Shown: positions 6,878 to 17,057 of the stretch, piece after piece
Layout of the letters: the number at the start of each line of letters is the position of its first letter
How positions within the stretch are numbered: position 1 is the stretch's first letter
Assembly: GCF_025370775.1 (NCBI RefSeq)
Contig: NZ_JAMXEX010000003.1
Span: 1-64,000, forward strand
DNA from: Ancylothrix sp. D3o
Lineage (GTDB): Bacteria > Cyanobacteriota > Cyanobacteriia > Cyanobacteriales > Oscillatoriaceae
Direction: 5' to 3'
DNA length: 64,000 nucleotides
Notes under the pieces: model-generated
Told to the model about the DNA's origin: nothing
Databases searched by the model: none
What the model saw: the letters and a program-made list of their open reading frames with translations, nothing else
Made by a program: the position numbers and the translations under genes

Positions 6878-9355
6878 TTACGAACCGAGTAGGATGTTAT
6901 CTAAAACAAGTTTATTGGCAAAATCACCAAAGGAAACTGAACGGGCAATGCCAGAAAAAGGTAGGGTAATTTGATTAAAAATACTGTAGGCATCAGGTAA
7001 GAAACCGGCCTGGGTTTGGGGTAAAGAAATTGAGCCTAAAAGGTTGCCGGTTGCTCCCAATCCATCATAAATGTTTACGCTATGGGTGCGGTAGGGAGAT
7101 GCGTAGAAAAACGATAATAGGCTATCAAATCCACCGGCTACGTTCATTATTATTTGATCACTTTCGCCATAAGTTAAAGCTGTTGTTCCGCTGGGGGGTG
7201 TGCCGAAGTTTCCGCCAAATTCGTCTTGTCTTCCTAATTCATCTAATGCTTTGGATGACATGATGCTTAGGGCATTTTCGGAAAAGCTTATTCCCTGAGA
7301 GGCATATAAGTTTTGAACTGCGTTTAAATTACCGGCATTTTCAAAGTCTAATAAGGCCGGCATATCACTCCTGGCAATCGTAAGAGTAGCTGTATTTTGA
7401 TTACCAATAATTGCACCTCCTGTAGGGTTATTTAACCCAAGATTGATGGTTTCTGAAACTTCAACCAGGGTATCATCGATAATCGGAATATTGATAGTTT
7501 TGGCTAATTCTCCATCGGCAAAAGTGACTGTAATGGGCGTATTATTGTAGTCTTGACCGGCAGTGGCGGTGCCATCGCTGAGGGAAATTGTGGCGCTAAC
7601 AATGCCATCACTTCCACCTGTACGAGTGAGGGTAACGGCGGCAATAGATACGCCATTATCGTTGATCAAAAAGCTTCCTTGACTGAATTCTATTGTCCCC
7701 GGAGTGAGTGTCGATGATGATGGCGGTGTTGGTGTGGTGGGAGGTACTGGTGTGGGAAGCGGATCGTTATCTATAATTTCGAGAACGGCGATATTATTGG
7801 CACTCACTCTTTCGCCTGCGCTGGGATTTCCTAATGTTAAATTAACCGTTTCTGAAGATTCATTTTGTAGATCATTGACAATCGGAATATTGACAATTTT
7901 GCTAGTTTCATTGGGCGCAAAAATTACTTCGATGGGGGTGTTGATATAATCTTCTGGCGATGAAGCCGTGCCATTGGTAAGGGTAAGGGTGGCACTAACT
8001 TGTTTTGTCAAGTCTCCTCTGCGGATAATGTTAACAGGAGAAAGAGGTGTCCCGTCTTCATTAATGCTGTAGGTAGGTGAGCTAAATTGAAAGGAAACAT
8101 CGTCATCTAAAATATTTAAAATTGCCGTACCATTAGAACCAATATTTACTTGTTCGGAGGGGTTTTCTAAGGCAAGATTGATGGTTTCTGAACCTTCAAC
8201 TAAGGTATCGTTGGCAATGGGAATGTTGACGGTTTGAACGCTTACGCCTGGGGTAAAAATAAGTTCAATGGGATTGTTATTGTAATCTTGAGAAGCGGTG
8301 CCGGTGCCGTTGCTGAGAGTGAGGGTAGTGCTAACCGTTTGAAAAAGATTGCCGGTGCGGGTAACGGTGACAGCAGACACAGAATTTCCGTTTTCATTGA
8401 CAGTAAAACTTGAGTTAGAAAATTCTAGGCTAGTGTCGTCATCATTTAGTAATAAAATGCTTGTGCTTTGTCCGCCTATTGTGGTGCCGGTGCTGGGATT
8501 AGATAAAGTCAGATTAAAAGCTTTTTGAGCTTCAAATAAATTATCATTAATAATAGGGATAGTCACAATTTTTGTGGTTTCATTGGGTGCAAAATTCACC
8601 GAAATTGTCGATAAAGAAAAATCAGTTAATGGCGTACCAATGCCGTTGTTTAAATTAAGGTTTACAGTTGCTTCTGTGCTGGTGTCCCCATTGCGATTTA
8701 AGGTAATAGCGTTGGAAGGACTACCGTTTTCACCGAGAATAAAAGAGGGAGAACTAAATTGAATGACACTCGTGATGGGGCTGAGGTTAGTGATAAAATT
8801 ATTGGGGTCAGAAAGACTGGGTGTTTCGCCGATGTATTGCAGACGTGCCAAAGTTCTAGGACGCTGATTATCTGGGATAAGTTGAACCAAAATTTCCCCA
8901 CTTTCGACTACCTCTGAAATGCCGGTTTCTAAAATCCTAACTGTGGTTGGGTTTGGCAGAACTGTGAAGGTTAAATTTTCAAAATTAACACCAGGGGGTA
9001 AGCCGATTTTATCTCTGCCAAATTCAAAGTCTGTAATAAAGTCTGGTTCAGAACCCAGGGTTAATTCAAGTACAAATAAATCTTCCCCCGCACCACCTAC
9101 TAAAGTATTAGATTCCTCATTTCCATAAAGCGTATCATTGCCATCACTGCCAAACAGAAAATCTGACCCACTACCGCCAATTAAAACATCATTACCGATA
9201 TTGCCTAAAATAATATCGTTGCCTTCATCGCCAAAAATCACATTATTGCCGGCAAATCCCAGCAAACTATCATCCCCTTGAAGACCAAAAATAATATCAT
9301 TTCCAACAATGCCGGTGAGGGTATCTTGATTTTGGGTGCCAAAAAATACTGCCAT
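6878..9355 (-). CDS. RTX and Calx-beta multidomain surface protein
   Basis: 825 residues without a classical signal peptide. Residues about 1-100 carry RTX nonapeptides (GNDIILGNIGNDVLIGG and similar) that bind calcium. Four Calx-beta domains follow, at roughly 195-305, 310-415, 415-530 and 560-665. Each ends in an 'I.NDTLVEGSETINL'-like strand and the 'ILNILDDD' type junction. The last 155 residues (from ALLDFENAGNL) resemble PEP-CTERM-type lectin-like beta domains, but no sorting tail is present. The likely role is calcium-dependent adhesion or surface layer, exported by a type I system encoded elsewhere. N-terminal placement of the RTX block is unusual because most RTX exports carry it near the C-terminus. 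Neighbours do not help with function. Confidence 0.88.
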   Translation of the reverse strand: MAVFFGTQNQDTLTGIVGNDIIFGLQGDDSLLGFAGNNVIFGDEGNDIILGNIGNDVLIGGSGSDFLFGSDGNDTLYGNEESNTLVGGAGEDLFVLELTLGSEPDFITDFEFGRDKIGLPPGVNFENLTFTVLPNPTTVRILETGISEVVESGEILVQLIPDNQRPRTLARLQYIGETPSLSDPNNFITNLSPITSVIQFSSPSFILGENGSPSNAITLNRNGDTSTEATVNLNLNNGIGTPLTDFSLSTISVNFAPNETTKIVTIPIINDNLFEAQKAFNLTLSNPSTGTTIGGQSTSILLLNDDDTSLEFSNSSFTVNENGNSVSAVTVTRTGNLFQTVSTTLTLSNGTGTASQDYNNNPIELIFTPGVSVQTVNIPIANDTLVEGSETINLALENPSEQVNIGSNGTAILNILDDDVSFQFSSPTYSINEDGTPLSPVNIIRRGDLTKQVSATLTLTNGTASSPEDYINTPIEVIFAPNETSKIVNIPIVNDLQNESSETVNLTLGNPSAGERVSANNIAVLEIIDNDPLPTPVPPTTPTPPSSSTLTPGTIEFSQGSFLINDNGVSIAAVTLTRTGGSDGIVSATISLSDGTATAGQDYNNTPITVTFADGELAKTINIPIIDDTLVEVSETINLGLNNPTGGAIIGNQNTATLTIARSDMPALLDFENAGNLNAVQNLYASQGISFSENALSIMSSKALDELGRQDEFGGNFGTPPSGTTALTYGESDQIIMNVAGGFDSLLSFFYASPYRTHSVNIYDGLGATGNLLGSISLPQTQAGFLPDAYSIFNQITLPFSGIARSVSFGDFANKLVLDNILLGS

Positions 9356-9481
9356 TTTTGATTCCTCTGTGTTTCTGAAATTGGGTTATGTGTAGTCTGC
9401 GTAGATTTCACCCAGAGGTTAATTTTAATAAAATCTCAGTTCCCAAAATTTTAGCAGATTTTCCCAAACTCCAAAAAATAA

Positions 9482-9526
9482 GTAGAGACGTTCAGGCGTA
9501 CAGACGTTCTGGCGGAACGTCTCTAC
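9482..9526. repeat. GTAGAGACGTTC inverted-repeat element
   Basis: GTAGAGACGTTC at 9482-9493 and GAACGTCTCTAC at 9515-9526 are perfect inverted repeats. An internal AGACGTTC at 9502-9509 offers an alternative pairing with the right arm. This matches a small palindromic element I know to be dispersed in many filamentous cyanobacterial genomes. No coding capacity. Confidence 0.75.
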
Positions 9527-9551
9527 ATCCGCGTTCATCACATCCGCGTTC

Positions 9552-9600
9552 ATCTGCGTAGCGCTACGCGCGGCTACGCCTAACATCTGCGGTTAAAAAA
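9552..9600. repeat. 49-bp dispersed repeat, copy 1
   Basis: Identical over 49 bp to 14035-14083. It starts ATCTGCGTAGCGCTACG, has a GCGTAGCGCTACGC palindromic core, and ends CTGCGGTTAAAAAA. Shorter relatives built on ATCTGCGTT/ATAAACGCAG occur at 31657-31695 and near 44884. Confidence 0.85.
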
Positions 9601-9771
9601 TCAAACCCCAAACACAAACCATCAATCCCAACTCCTATTAAACAACCCATCCCAGCGTGTTACAATATAATACAAAATTCCCCCCAACCCCAAACAAGCC
9701 GGCAAAAACCCCCAACGTGCCAAAATAAATAGGCAAACAAAACAACCCTGATCAGCACGGAGCATAAAAAA

Positions 9772-12333
9772 GTGGAGTCCCGATATAACCCAGCATCCCT
9801 AGAGCAAAAATGGCAAAAAACCTGGGAACAACAAAACATAGACAGCACCCCCACCGGCAACGAAAAACCTAAATTCTATGCCTTATCCATGTTCCCCTAC
9901 CCATCAGGCAACCTGCACATGGGGCACGTCCGCAACTATACCATCACCGACGTCATAGCCAGACTCAAGCGGATGCAAGGATATCGCGTATTACAACCGA
10001 TGGGATGGGACGCCTTTGGACTCCCCGCCGAAAACGCCGCCATTGAACGCGGAATTGCCCCCGCTGTATGGACTTATCAAAACATCGGCCAAATGAAAGG
10101 GCAACTGCAAAAACTCGGCATTTCCTACGACTGGGAAAAAGAACTCGCCACCTGTTCCCCAGAATATTATCGCTGGACACAATGGATATTTTTACAATTT
10201 TATAAAGCCGGCCTCGCTTACCAAAAAGAAGCCGCCGTCAACTGGGACCCCATCGATCAAACCGTACTCGCCAACGAACAAGTAGACAGCGAAGGAAGAT
10301 CCTGGCGATCTGGCGCCAAAGTTGAACGCAAACTCCTCCGTCAATGGTTCCTCAAAATCACCGACTACGCCGAACAACTCTTAAACGACCTCGACAAACT
10401 CACCGGCTGGCCAGAAAGAGTTAAACTCATGCAAGCCAACTGGATTGGAAAATCCACCGGCGCCTACCTCGAATTTCCCATCGTCGGATCACAGGAAAAA
10501 ATCCCCGTTTTCACCACCCGTCCCGATACCGTCTACGGCGTCACCTACGTTGTCTTGGCACCAGAACACCCCCTCACCCTCCAAGTTACAACAGCAGACA
10601 ATCAGCAAGTTGTCGAAACCTTCATTAAAGAAGTCGCCAGCCAAAGCGAACTAGACCGCACAGCCGATGACAAACCGAAACGCGGTATCCCCACCGGTGC
10701 CACAGCCATAAACCCCTTCACCGGCCAAGAAATCCCGATTTGGATTGCCGATTATGTGCTATACGAATATGGTACTGGCGCTGTGATGGGCGTCCCAGCA
10801 CATGATGTGAGAGATTATAAATTTGCTAAAGAACAAAATCTCCCTATTAAAGTCGTTATCATTCCCGAATCAGCAACAGGGGAAGAAACCTTAAGCGCCG
10901 CTTATACAGAACCAGGTACAATGATTAACTCCGGCCCCTTTGACGGCACAGCCTCCACAGCCGGCAAAGAAGCTGTAGTCAAATACGCCGAAGAAAACGG
11001 CTATGGCAAAGCTCGCATCCAATACCGGCTCAGAGATTGGCTGATTTCCCGTCAGCGCTATTGGGGCGCCCCCATCCCCATCATCCACTGTCCCAACTGT
11101 GGCGCACTCCCCGTGCCCGATGCAGACTTGCCGGTGCGCCTCCCCGAAGACGTCGAATTTAGCGGACGCGGCGCCTCTCCCCTAGCCAAACTCGAAAACT
11201 GGGTAAACGTCGCCTGTCCGAGTTGTGGCACCCCCGCCAAACGGGAAACCGATACAATGGATACCTTTATCGACTCTTCCTGGTACTTCCTGCGCTACCC
11301 CGACGCCAAAAACGAAAACAAGGCATTTGACCCTAAAATTACTAACGATTGGATGCCGGTTGATCAATACGTCGGCGGGATTGAACACGCGATTTTGCAT
11401 TTACTATATTCGCGCTTTTTTGTCAAGGTGTTGCGGGATTGTGGGTTATTAAATTTTGATGAACCCTTCAGCCGTCTGCTGACTCAAGGAATGGTACAGG
11501 GAACTACCTACAAAAACCCTGTGACCGGCAAATACGTTCCCCCCACTAAAATTAAAGATCCAACTAATCCCGAAGATCCCGAAACCGGCGAAAAATTGCA
11601 AGTCTTTTACGAAAAAATGTCGAAGTCGAAATACAACGGCGTTGATCCTCTGGAAGTGATGGCAAAATACGGTGCAGATACGGCGCGGATGTTTATTTTA
11701 TTCAAAGCGCCGCCAGAGAAAGACTTAGAATGGGATGATGCGGATGTTGAGGGACAATTTCGCTTTCTTAACCGAGTTTGGCGTTTAGTTACAGAATTTG
11801 CCGGCACCCAGAAAAAACCAGCAAAAAACAAGGATCAAGATACAAAAGAAGAAAAAGATTTACGCCGCGCCATTCACATTGCGATCAAAGAAGTCAGCGA
11901 AGATTTAGAAGGGGAGTATCAATTTAATACTGCCATTTCTGAAATGATGAAACTTAGCAATGCTTTAAATGATGCAAGTTGTAAAAATTCGCCGGTGTAT
12001 GTGGAAGGTGTCGAAACTTTGATTACTTTACTTGCACCGTTTTCGCCGCATATTGCTGAAGAATTATGGCATCAAATCGGCAATCAAGATTCTGTGCATA
12101 AGCAATCTTGGCCGGAAGTTGATACATCTGCTTTAGTGGTAGATGAAATTACCCTGGTGATTCAAATTATGGGCAAAACACGAGGTACTATTCAAGCACC
12201 GGCCACCGCTGATAAAGAAAACCTCGAAAAAATTGCCCGTGAATCAGAAGTTGCTAAACGCCATATTGAAGGAAAAGAAATCAAAAAAGTGATTGTTGTC
12301 CCTGGGAAGTTGGTTAATTTTGTGATTGGTTAA
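9772..12333 (+). CDS. leuS: Leucyl-tRNA synthetase
   Basis: 853 residues, full length for a bacterial LeuRS. The class I HIGH motif is HMGH at residues 49-52 within [14 protein letters not shown]. The editing CP1 domain spans about 220-400 ([33 protein letters not shown]). The KMSKS loop lies near residue 615 ([14 protein letters not shown]). It charges tRNA-Leu in the cytoplasm. The start is GTG at 9772, with CGGAG about 8 nt upstream, and gives the expected N-terminus. Codon choice changes within the gene: the 5' part strongly prefers C-ending codons, the last third T- and A-ending ones. The gene is convergent with the glycosidase-like gene. Confidence 0.98.
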   Translation: MESRYNPASLEQKWQKTWEQQNIDSTPTGNEKPKFYALSMFPYPSGNLHMGHVRNYTITDVIARLKRMQGYRVLQPMGWDAFGLPAENAAIERGIAPAVWTYQNIGQMKGQLQKLGISYDWEKELATCSPEYYRWTQWIFLQFYKAGLAYQKEAAVNWDPIDQTVLANEQVDSEGRSWRSGAKVERKLLRQWFLKITDYAEQLLNDLDKLTGWPERVKLMQANWIGKSTGAYLEFPIVGSQEKIPVFTTRPDTVYGVTYVVLAPEHPLTLQVTTADNQQVVETFIKEVASQSELDRTADDKPKRGIPTGATAINPFTGQEIPIWIADYVLYEYGTGAVMGVPAHDVRDYKFAKEQNLPIKVVIIPESATGEETLSAAYTEPGTMINSGPFDGTASTAGKEAVVKYAEENGYGKARIQYRLRDWLISRQRYWGAPIPIIHCPNCGALPVPDADLPVRLPEDVEFSGRGASPLAKLENWVNVACPSCGTPAKRETDTMDTFIDSSWYFLRYPDAKNENKAFDPKITNDWMPVDQYVGGIEHAILHLLYSRFFVKVLRDCGLLNFDEPFSRLLTQGMVQGTTYKNPVTGKYVPPTKIKDPTNPEDPETGEKLQVFYEKMSKSKYNGVDPLEVMAKYGADTARMFILFKAPPEKDLEWDDADVEGQFRFLNRVWRLVTEFAGTQKKPAKNKDQDTKEEKDLRRAIHIAIKEVSEDLEGEYQFNTAISEMMKLSNALNDASCKNSPVYVEGVETLITLLAPFSPHIAEELWHQIGNQDSVHKQSWPEVDTSALVVDEITLVIQIMGKTRGTIQAPATADKENLEKIARESEVAKRHIEGKEIKKVIVVPGKLVNFVIG

Positions 12334-12357
12334 TTTGTCAATTTTTTAGGGCCGGTG

Positions 12358-12375
12358 GGGGCCGATTCTGGCCCC
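12358..12375. terminator. Short GC hairpin between convergent genes
   Basis: GGGGCC (12358-12363) and GGCCCC (12370-12375) flank a 6-nt loop in the 59-nt gap after leuS. No T-tract follows directly, so termination activity is uncertain. Confidence 0.45.
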
Positions 12376-12392
12376 TTGCAGGCTATGACAAA

Positions 12393-13958
12393 TTAACGAA
12401 CCTCGCAAAATTTCCGATCCCGATCTGCCTCTGGTTCCTGCCAAGAATAGGCAAAATGACTGACGCCGCGAATTTGGGGGAAAGCCCGCTGAATTGCTTG
12501 CATTTGGACTTCCAAGGCGGGCCGGTCTTTTAACCCATTGCCCCAAGTTCCAGCCAAGGCCGGTATTACTTGTGTGCCGGCGGGAGTCATACTTAGTACC
12601 CGCTGGATTTCCTGAAGAATACAACTTGTATTTCTCTCACCACACTTTCCATAAGCCATCGGGTGCCATTCCATCGAAGCCGGAAAGCGATCCCAAGGCT
12701 GTAGACGCGAATCAAAACCACCCGTACCCACCGGCTTATTGCCCCCAGGAAAAAACACAGCCCCCGCCGGGATTCCTTGACGTTGCACCTGCTGCGCTGC
12801 CAAACTCACAAAATCTACAATTCCCTGTACAGCGTGAGCCACACTTAAATACCAAAGTTCTGCCTGTAACTGCGCCACTGATACCGGAGGATTAGCAGCC
12901 GAAGGATTCGCAGAAGAAACAGCCCTCGGAGACTCAACTTTGCGACCTTGCCACATCGGTTGAGCTTCCGAAGGAAACATCCTATTAATGGCATCCACAT
13001 CCGCCGTAGAAATAGAACCTTGGTCAAGATAGCGGCGAATCAACTCCCGTCCCTTTTGATTTAAAGCACGTTGCAAAAGCGCTGTTTTAGCCGCATCGCC
13101 ATAAATCCATAAATCCTTAACCTTACTCGCCACAGAAGCCGGGCCGGTTTGACGGGGATAGCGGACATAATCAAATAAAACACCATCAGGCCGGCGTTGC
13201 AGCGCTGCCGCTATGATCCCAGCATAATCCTGTCGTGCCTGCGGACTGTAGGGGTCAACAAAAAACTTACTGACATCGCCTTCAGCGGCTTTGATATCGT
13301 CTCCTTCAGCGCTATTAATCTCAACACTGGTTTGACCGTTCCCTTTACGAGCAACAGTTTGCTGCCGGTCGGGACGTTGACCATAGTTATAGCCAAAACT
13401 CATCGTAAACAGCCAAGCATAAACCTTTAAACCCCGTTCGCGGCCCTTTTGTATTGCTTGTGCAAATAAATCGACATTTTCCGCCCCTGGAATACGGACT
13501 GCCGAAGGCCAAACCGAACGATTTTGAGACTCTGGGAGTAAAACCTGCCCATCATAAAAATATTCAACATAAACCTGGTTGTAGCCTCGCGCCACAATTC
13601 GGTCTAAAACACCTTCTAAAACCCCATCTTGAATATCACAAGGATATAAACGCAACCAAATTGCCTGAACTTGCGGCCAAGTTCGTCGCCGGCACTCCTG
13701 CAAAGAACGCGCTTTCTCCACCACCCGCGACTTATAACGCTGCATCGCCGCATTATCGCCACCAAAAGCAGCCTTTCTCAAACTATCCGTTTCGTTAACC
13801 TCCTCAACCGTTTGCTGACAATAAGCAGTAGAAGCTGCAAAAGCCGGTTGCAGATTGAGATTAGAACCGACAAGGCCAACCGTTACCAAAGCAGTTACAG
13901 CAGAACGATATCCGACCTGCCAAACTTGCTGACTCAATAAAATTTTCGATAAATTCAT
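12393..13958 (-). CDS. Secreted family 10-like glycosyl hydrolase (GHL10 type)
   Basis: 521 residues. The signal peptide (VTALVTVGLVGSNLNLQPAFA) ends near residue 41. The domain from about 100 on has the TIM-barrel pattern of GHL10/DUF187 proteins: an 'aiWLRLYP' first strand, VYVEYFYDG, GLKVYAWLFTMSFG, the strand GVLFDYVRYPRQ with the acidic active-site position, and a terminal GVSHFAYSW. The substrate is unknown, and cell-wall or exopolysaccharide glycans are plausible. A long insert at about 290-370 separates the barrel strands. The ATG at 13958 is preferred over an upstream extension to 14018 because it puts the signal peptide at the N-terminus. Next gene upstream is psb27, separated by a dispersed repeat. 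Confidence 0.8.
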   Translation of the reverse strand: MNLSKILLSQQVWQVGYRSAVTALVTVGLVGSNLNLQPAFAASTAYCQQTVEEVNETDSLRKAAFGGDNAAMQRYKSRVVEKARSLQECRRRTWPQVQAIWLRLYPCDIQDGVLEGVLDRIVARGYNQVYVEYFYDGQVLLPESQNRSVWPSAVRIPGAENVDLFAQAIQKGRERGLKVYAWLFTMSFGYNYGQRPDRQQTVARKGNGQTSVEINSAEGDDIKAAEGDVSKFFVDPYSPQARQDYAGIIAAALQRRPDGVLFDYVRYPRQTGPASVASKVKDLWIYGDAAKTALLQRALNQKGRELIRRYLDQGSISTADVDAINRMFPSEAQPMWQGRKVESPRAVSSANPSAANPPVSVAQLQAELWYLSVAHAVQGIVDFVSLAAQQVQRQGIPAGAVFFPGGNKPVGTGGFDSRLQPWDRFPASMEWHPMAYGKCGERNTSCILQEIQRVLSMTPAGTQVIPALAGTWGNGLKDRPALEVQMQAIQRAFPQIRGVSHFAYSWQEPEADRDRKFCEVR

Positions 13959-14034
13959 AATGCCGCTAAAAATATGCCGGTGTGCAAGAAAACAATACAA
14001 ACGAACTGCCAAAATCAATTAACCATCTGCGTTA

Positions 14035-14083
14035 ATCTGCGTAGCGCTACGCGCGGCTACGCCTAACATCTGCGGTTAAAAAA
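14035..14083. repeat. 49-bp dispersed repeat, copy 2
   Basis: Exact copy of 9552-9600 in the same orientation, here between the glycosidase-like gene and psb27. It is preceded by one more partial unit (ATCTGCGTTA at 14025-14034). Confidence 0.85.
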
Positions 14084-14176
14084 CCTTATAGCAAAACTCC
14101 CAACCGGCACCCCGACATCAGCAAGAAAAAGAAGAGATGGGGAAAAAAAGATAAATCCCCAATCTCCCCAACCCCA

Positions 14177-14578
14177 TCAAGTACCGCGTTTAATAGCCAG
14201 TTCGACTTGTTTAAACTCTTGTTCGAGGCGATCCTTTAACTTTTGAGGTACAGGCCGGTTGGGGTAAGAAGCGTAATGAGCCGCCAGAGAGTTAAGCGCC
14301 GTCCGCATAGTGCTGAAGGAAGGCAATTTAGCAATCGCGGGGTCGCGGCGGTAGCGAGAAGCAAAATCATTAATAGCTTGACGTGCTTTTGCTTGCGCTT
14401 CTGGTTTTTCTGGGGAGTCATCTGGCAAAGCAATTGCTGTTCTTAGGCTGCTCACGACTTGAATGGTATCTTCGGGGTAGTTGCCGGTAAACCCAGACAC
14501 ATCGGCTCGTGTACAGCCCATTAAACTAATACCCACCACTAAAACCAGCGCCAGCAAACGTGACAAATACTGTTTCAT
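14177..14578 (-). CDS. psb27: Photosystem II assembly lipoprotein Psb27
   Basis: 133 residues with a lipoprotein signal peptide (LLALVLVVGISLMGC, lipobox Cys at residue 22) and a mature four-helix Psb27 domain (DDSPEKPEAQAKARQAIND, RRDPAI, FSTMRTALNSLAAHY, PVPQKLKDRL). Psb27 binds the lumenal face of CP43 in photosystem II assembly and repair intermediates and keeps extrinsic proteins off until the manganese cluster forms. Length and motifs match the family. It appears monocistronic. The 266-nt gap upstream should hold its promoter. Confidence 0.95.
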   Translation of the reverse strand: MKQYLSRLLALVLVVGISLMGCTRADVSGFTGNYPEDTIQVVSSLRTAIALPDDSPEKPEAQAKARQAINDFASRYRRDPAIAKLPSFSTMRTALNSLAAHYASYPNRPVPQKLKDRLEQEFKQVELAIKRGT

Positions 14579-14844
14579 GTAATCTCAGTCCTTCAAAATC
14601 TGACATCAAAATTACCGTTTAGTCTAACTTGGATTGAGGACAGTCGGATTTTAGATTTTATATCTTAGCTTTTAGATGTTAGATTAAATTACCTAAAGTT
14701 GCTTACAAATATAGCTTTCAAGTGGAACAGTAGCGAATAATTACAGGCAAATATAATGCAAAAATTGGTTTATCCCGGCTCCACCAATACAACACAAGAG
14801 CCAGAATCTTTTATGCTAATTATGAAGATTTGGTAAAGTCGCCA

Positions 14845-15903
14845 ATGATAGAAGCTGCTGCCTATTCCCCGCCGCTGTTGCTGCAAAACGGTTTAGCGAT
14901 GACCGTGTATATTGCTCGCCAAGCCGGCCTCGACTGGGAAAAAACCATCAAAGACGCCGAACCGGTTTATCAAGAAAAAATCTTTACCGGCGCCTCTGGT
15001 GTGCCGATTTTTGGCCTGATGGCAATTCCTGAAAACCCTCGCGGTACTTTTGTCGCAACCTATGGCATCACCGGCGACCTCGACAATCAATGGTTTTTGC
15101 GCTTGTTTGCCAGAAAAGCTTTTGCGCGAGGCTATGCGGTGGTGTTGTTTGACTGGCGAGCTCATGGCAAAACAGCAGAACTTTCTCCTATCTTGACTTC
15201 GGATGGTATATACGAAGGCGAAGATTTTGTCCGCATCGCGGCGACTGCTAAAACTTGCGGTTGTCCGGCACCGTTTTGGTTAACCGGCTTTTCTCTGGGA
15301 GGACAACTGGCTTTATGGGGGATAAAAGCAGCCGAGGATAGCGCATTAGCTGAAGAATTGGGGTTAAGCGAGAGCGATATTGCCGGTGGTGCGGTGATTT
15401 GTCCGAGTGTAGACTCAAATCGTTCTTTGTCCTATTTGCTTCAACATCCGACCGGCAAATATTTAGAGAAAGCCATTGCTAAAGAACTAAAACGACTGGC
15501 GTGGCGGTTGCACAAACTACACCCAAATGATATAGACCCAAAGGCGATTGAGCGAGCTAATAGCATTTGGGGGTTTGATAATGAATTGGTGATAGGCCGG
15601 TTGGGTTTTGATTCGGTGGAAGCTTACTATCATGCCAGCAGTCCGCTGCCATTTTTGCCCCACCTGCGAAAACGTACCCTGATTTTATACGCCGCCGATG
15701 ATCCGATGTTTGACCCGACGCTGATACCAGAGTTAGAAGCGGCTTGTGAAGACAATTCGGCGATAGATTTAATGTTGACCGAGCGTGGCGGTCATGTGGG
15801 CTATATCAGTAGCCTCGCTTGTCAAACCGTTTTTAAAGATCCTGACCGTTGGTGGGCGTGGAATCGGATTTTGGACTGGTGCGACCGGCCCCTAATCAGC
15901 TAA
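14845..15903 (+). CDS. YheT-like alpha/beta hydrolase
   Basis: 352 residues with the alpha/beta-hydrolase pattern of the YheT/ABHD1-3 group. The nucleophile elbow is LTGFSLGGQ, the acid lies in LYAADDPMFDP, and the catalytic His in RGGHVGYIS. The N-terminal FVATYGITGDLDNQW supplies the oxyanion region. It is probably an esterase or lipase-like enzyme of unknown substrate in the cytoplasm. The ATG at 14845 is chosen. An in-frame TTG at 14830 would add five residues, and neither has a clear ribosome site. The gene stands alone, divergent from psb27. Confidence 0.85.
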   Translation: MIEAAAYSPPLLLQNGLAMTVYIARQAGLDWEKTIKDAEPVYQEKIFTGASGVPIFGLMAIPENPRGTFVATYGITGDLDNQWFLRLFARKAFARGYAVVLFDWRAHGKTAELSPILTSDGIYEGEDFVRIAATAKTCGCPAPFWLTGFSLGGQLALWGIKAAEDSALAEELGLSESDIAGGAVICPSVDSNRSLSYLLQHPTGKYLEKAIAKELKRLAWRLHKLHPNDIDPKAIERANSIWGFDNELVIGRLGFDSVEAYYHASSPLPFLPHLRKRTLILYAADDPMFDPTLIPELEAACEDNSAIDLMLTERGGHVGYISSLACQTVFKDPDRWWAWNRILDWCDRPLIS

Positions 15904-17057
15904 TGTTTTTCTGGGTGCGGACTTTTGCTGTTTGGAAAAGTACCAAAAAACCGAAAGCTTGACACCAAGAGAGGTGAGCGATCAGAACCCTGGGTTACTC
16001 ATCCTTATCTCTTTGCCGGCTCACTAATATTAGGCCGGTTCCCACCCGATAGTCTAGGCAATGGCACGCTGGCGCGAGAATATCATCTCTGATTATTAAA
16101 AAGTGGGTAGACAATCTGCGATTTTTTTTATTTTAATTGCCGGCAATTGGCGAGGTTTTTTCTGGGGTGATTTTGGTTTTAACTTTTTTGCTAAAACATA
16201 ACCAATTTGGTTTAGGGGTAAAGTTTGGCGTTTAATTGCTATAGCAATTGTCTATGAGATGTAGTAGATTCATGGGTGATCTATACTTTTTTACGCTGGC
16301 CTTGCACTACGCGCTGTCTGAGTTCTCTATCGAACCCAAAAAGATGCCCAAAAGCTATAACAACATTTTTAGGAAATGGCAACACCCCCAAAAATAGATA
16401 AATTCCCGCAGAGATGAAATGATGGCAACACTTATCTTGTAAAATCCAAAAAGAAAAATCGAGTCACAACAACCTGCAAATATGATAAAATTAGGGCTAT
16501 AAATAAGGGGGTAAATAAATAAACGGAAAACATTTTCAAAGAATAGACCTATCAGTATAAAAGAATGAGTAGCAAAAACAATCCTAATAAACTGAGTGGC
16601 TGGCAAAACCAGCAAAAAACTCTGGGTTTATTGCATCTAAGTTGCCCCCGCTTGATGGCCCACAACAGAGCCGTACCCACTTGGCTTAAAAAATCTGTTA
16701 AAGTTGACTACTTGAATAGAACACCGGCTGCAAGGGCTGTTCTGCAAAGGCGTTCGTGTAGCGTTCACTCACAGCCAAGGCAAAAATTTAGGGGAAGCTG
16801 GGAAAAATCACCCGCGCCTCTGACAGCTTTGCCTAGATGGGATCGGCAACCGAAAGAAAGTATAATTACAGACTTCTCTGTATTTCTATAAAAAAACTAG
16901 ATAGGTTTGTTGGATAATACGGGTGAAACTCAAAAACTTTATGATTTGGCCGCGTGTACAGTTACTTTGTCGGCGCCAAAATCTCCCACCCTAAAGCCGC
17001 AACCCCAATCTAGGAAAGAATCTAACTCAAGAGCGTTTATGACAAGATGGCCCCATC
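15904..17057. other. Long intergenic region with palindromes, no confident gene
   Basis: 1154 nt before the Crp/Fnr gene. Two perfect palindromes are visible: AATTGCCGGCAATT at 16135-16148 and AATTGCTATAGCAATT at 16234-16249. A TATAAT lies near 16861-16866. Frames of 108 codons (plus, 16565-16891) and 86 codons (minus, 16355-16615) exist, but both have implausible composition and no ribosome sites. Such a long untranslated stretch before a regulator could hold a small RNA or an extended 5' leader. I cannot identify one. Confidence 0.5.

Larger units (their letters stand above)
9356..9771. other. Repeat-bearing intergenic region upstream of leuS
   Basis: 416 nt between the divergent RTX gene and leuS. 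It contains the 12-bp inverted repeat element at 9482-9526 and the 49-bp dispersed repeat at 9552-9600. A TATAAT hexamer at 9666-9671 could be a -10 element for leuS, but no good -35 hexamer precedes it. Confidence 0.55.

Noticed and set aside
16355-16615. 86-codon minus-strand frame coding a very hydrophobic peptide
   Set aside because: Hydrophobicity follows from T-rich DNA on that strand, and there is no ribosome site or neighbour support.
16565-16891. 108-codon plus-strand open frame upstream of the Crp/Fnr gene
   Set aside because: No ribosome binding site, residue mix rich in Arg, Ser and Pro without structure, and no recognisable motif.
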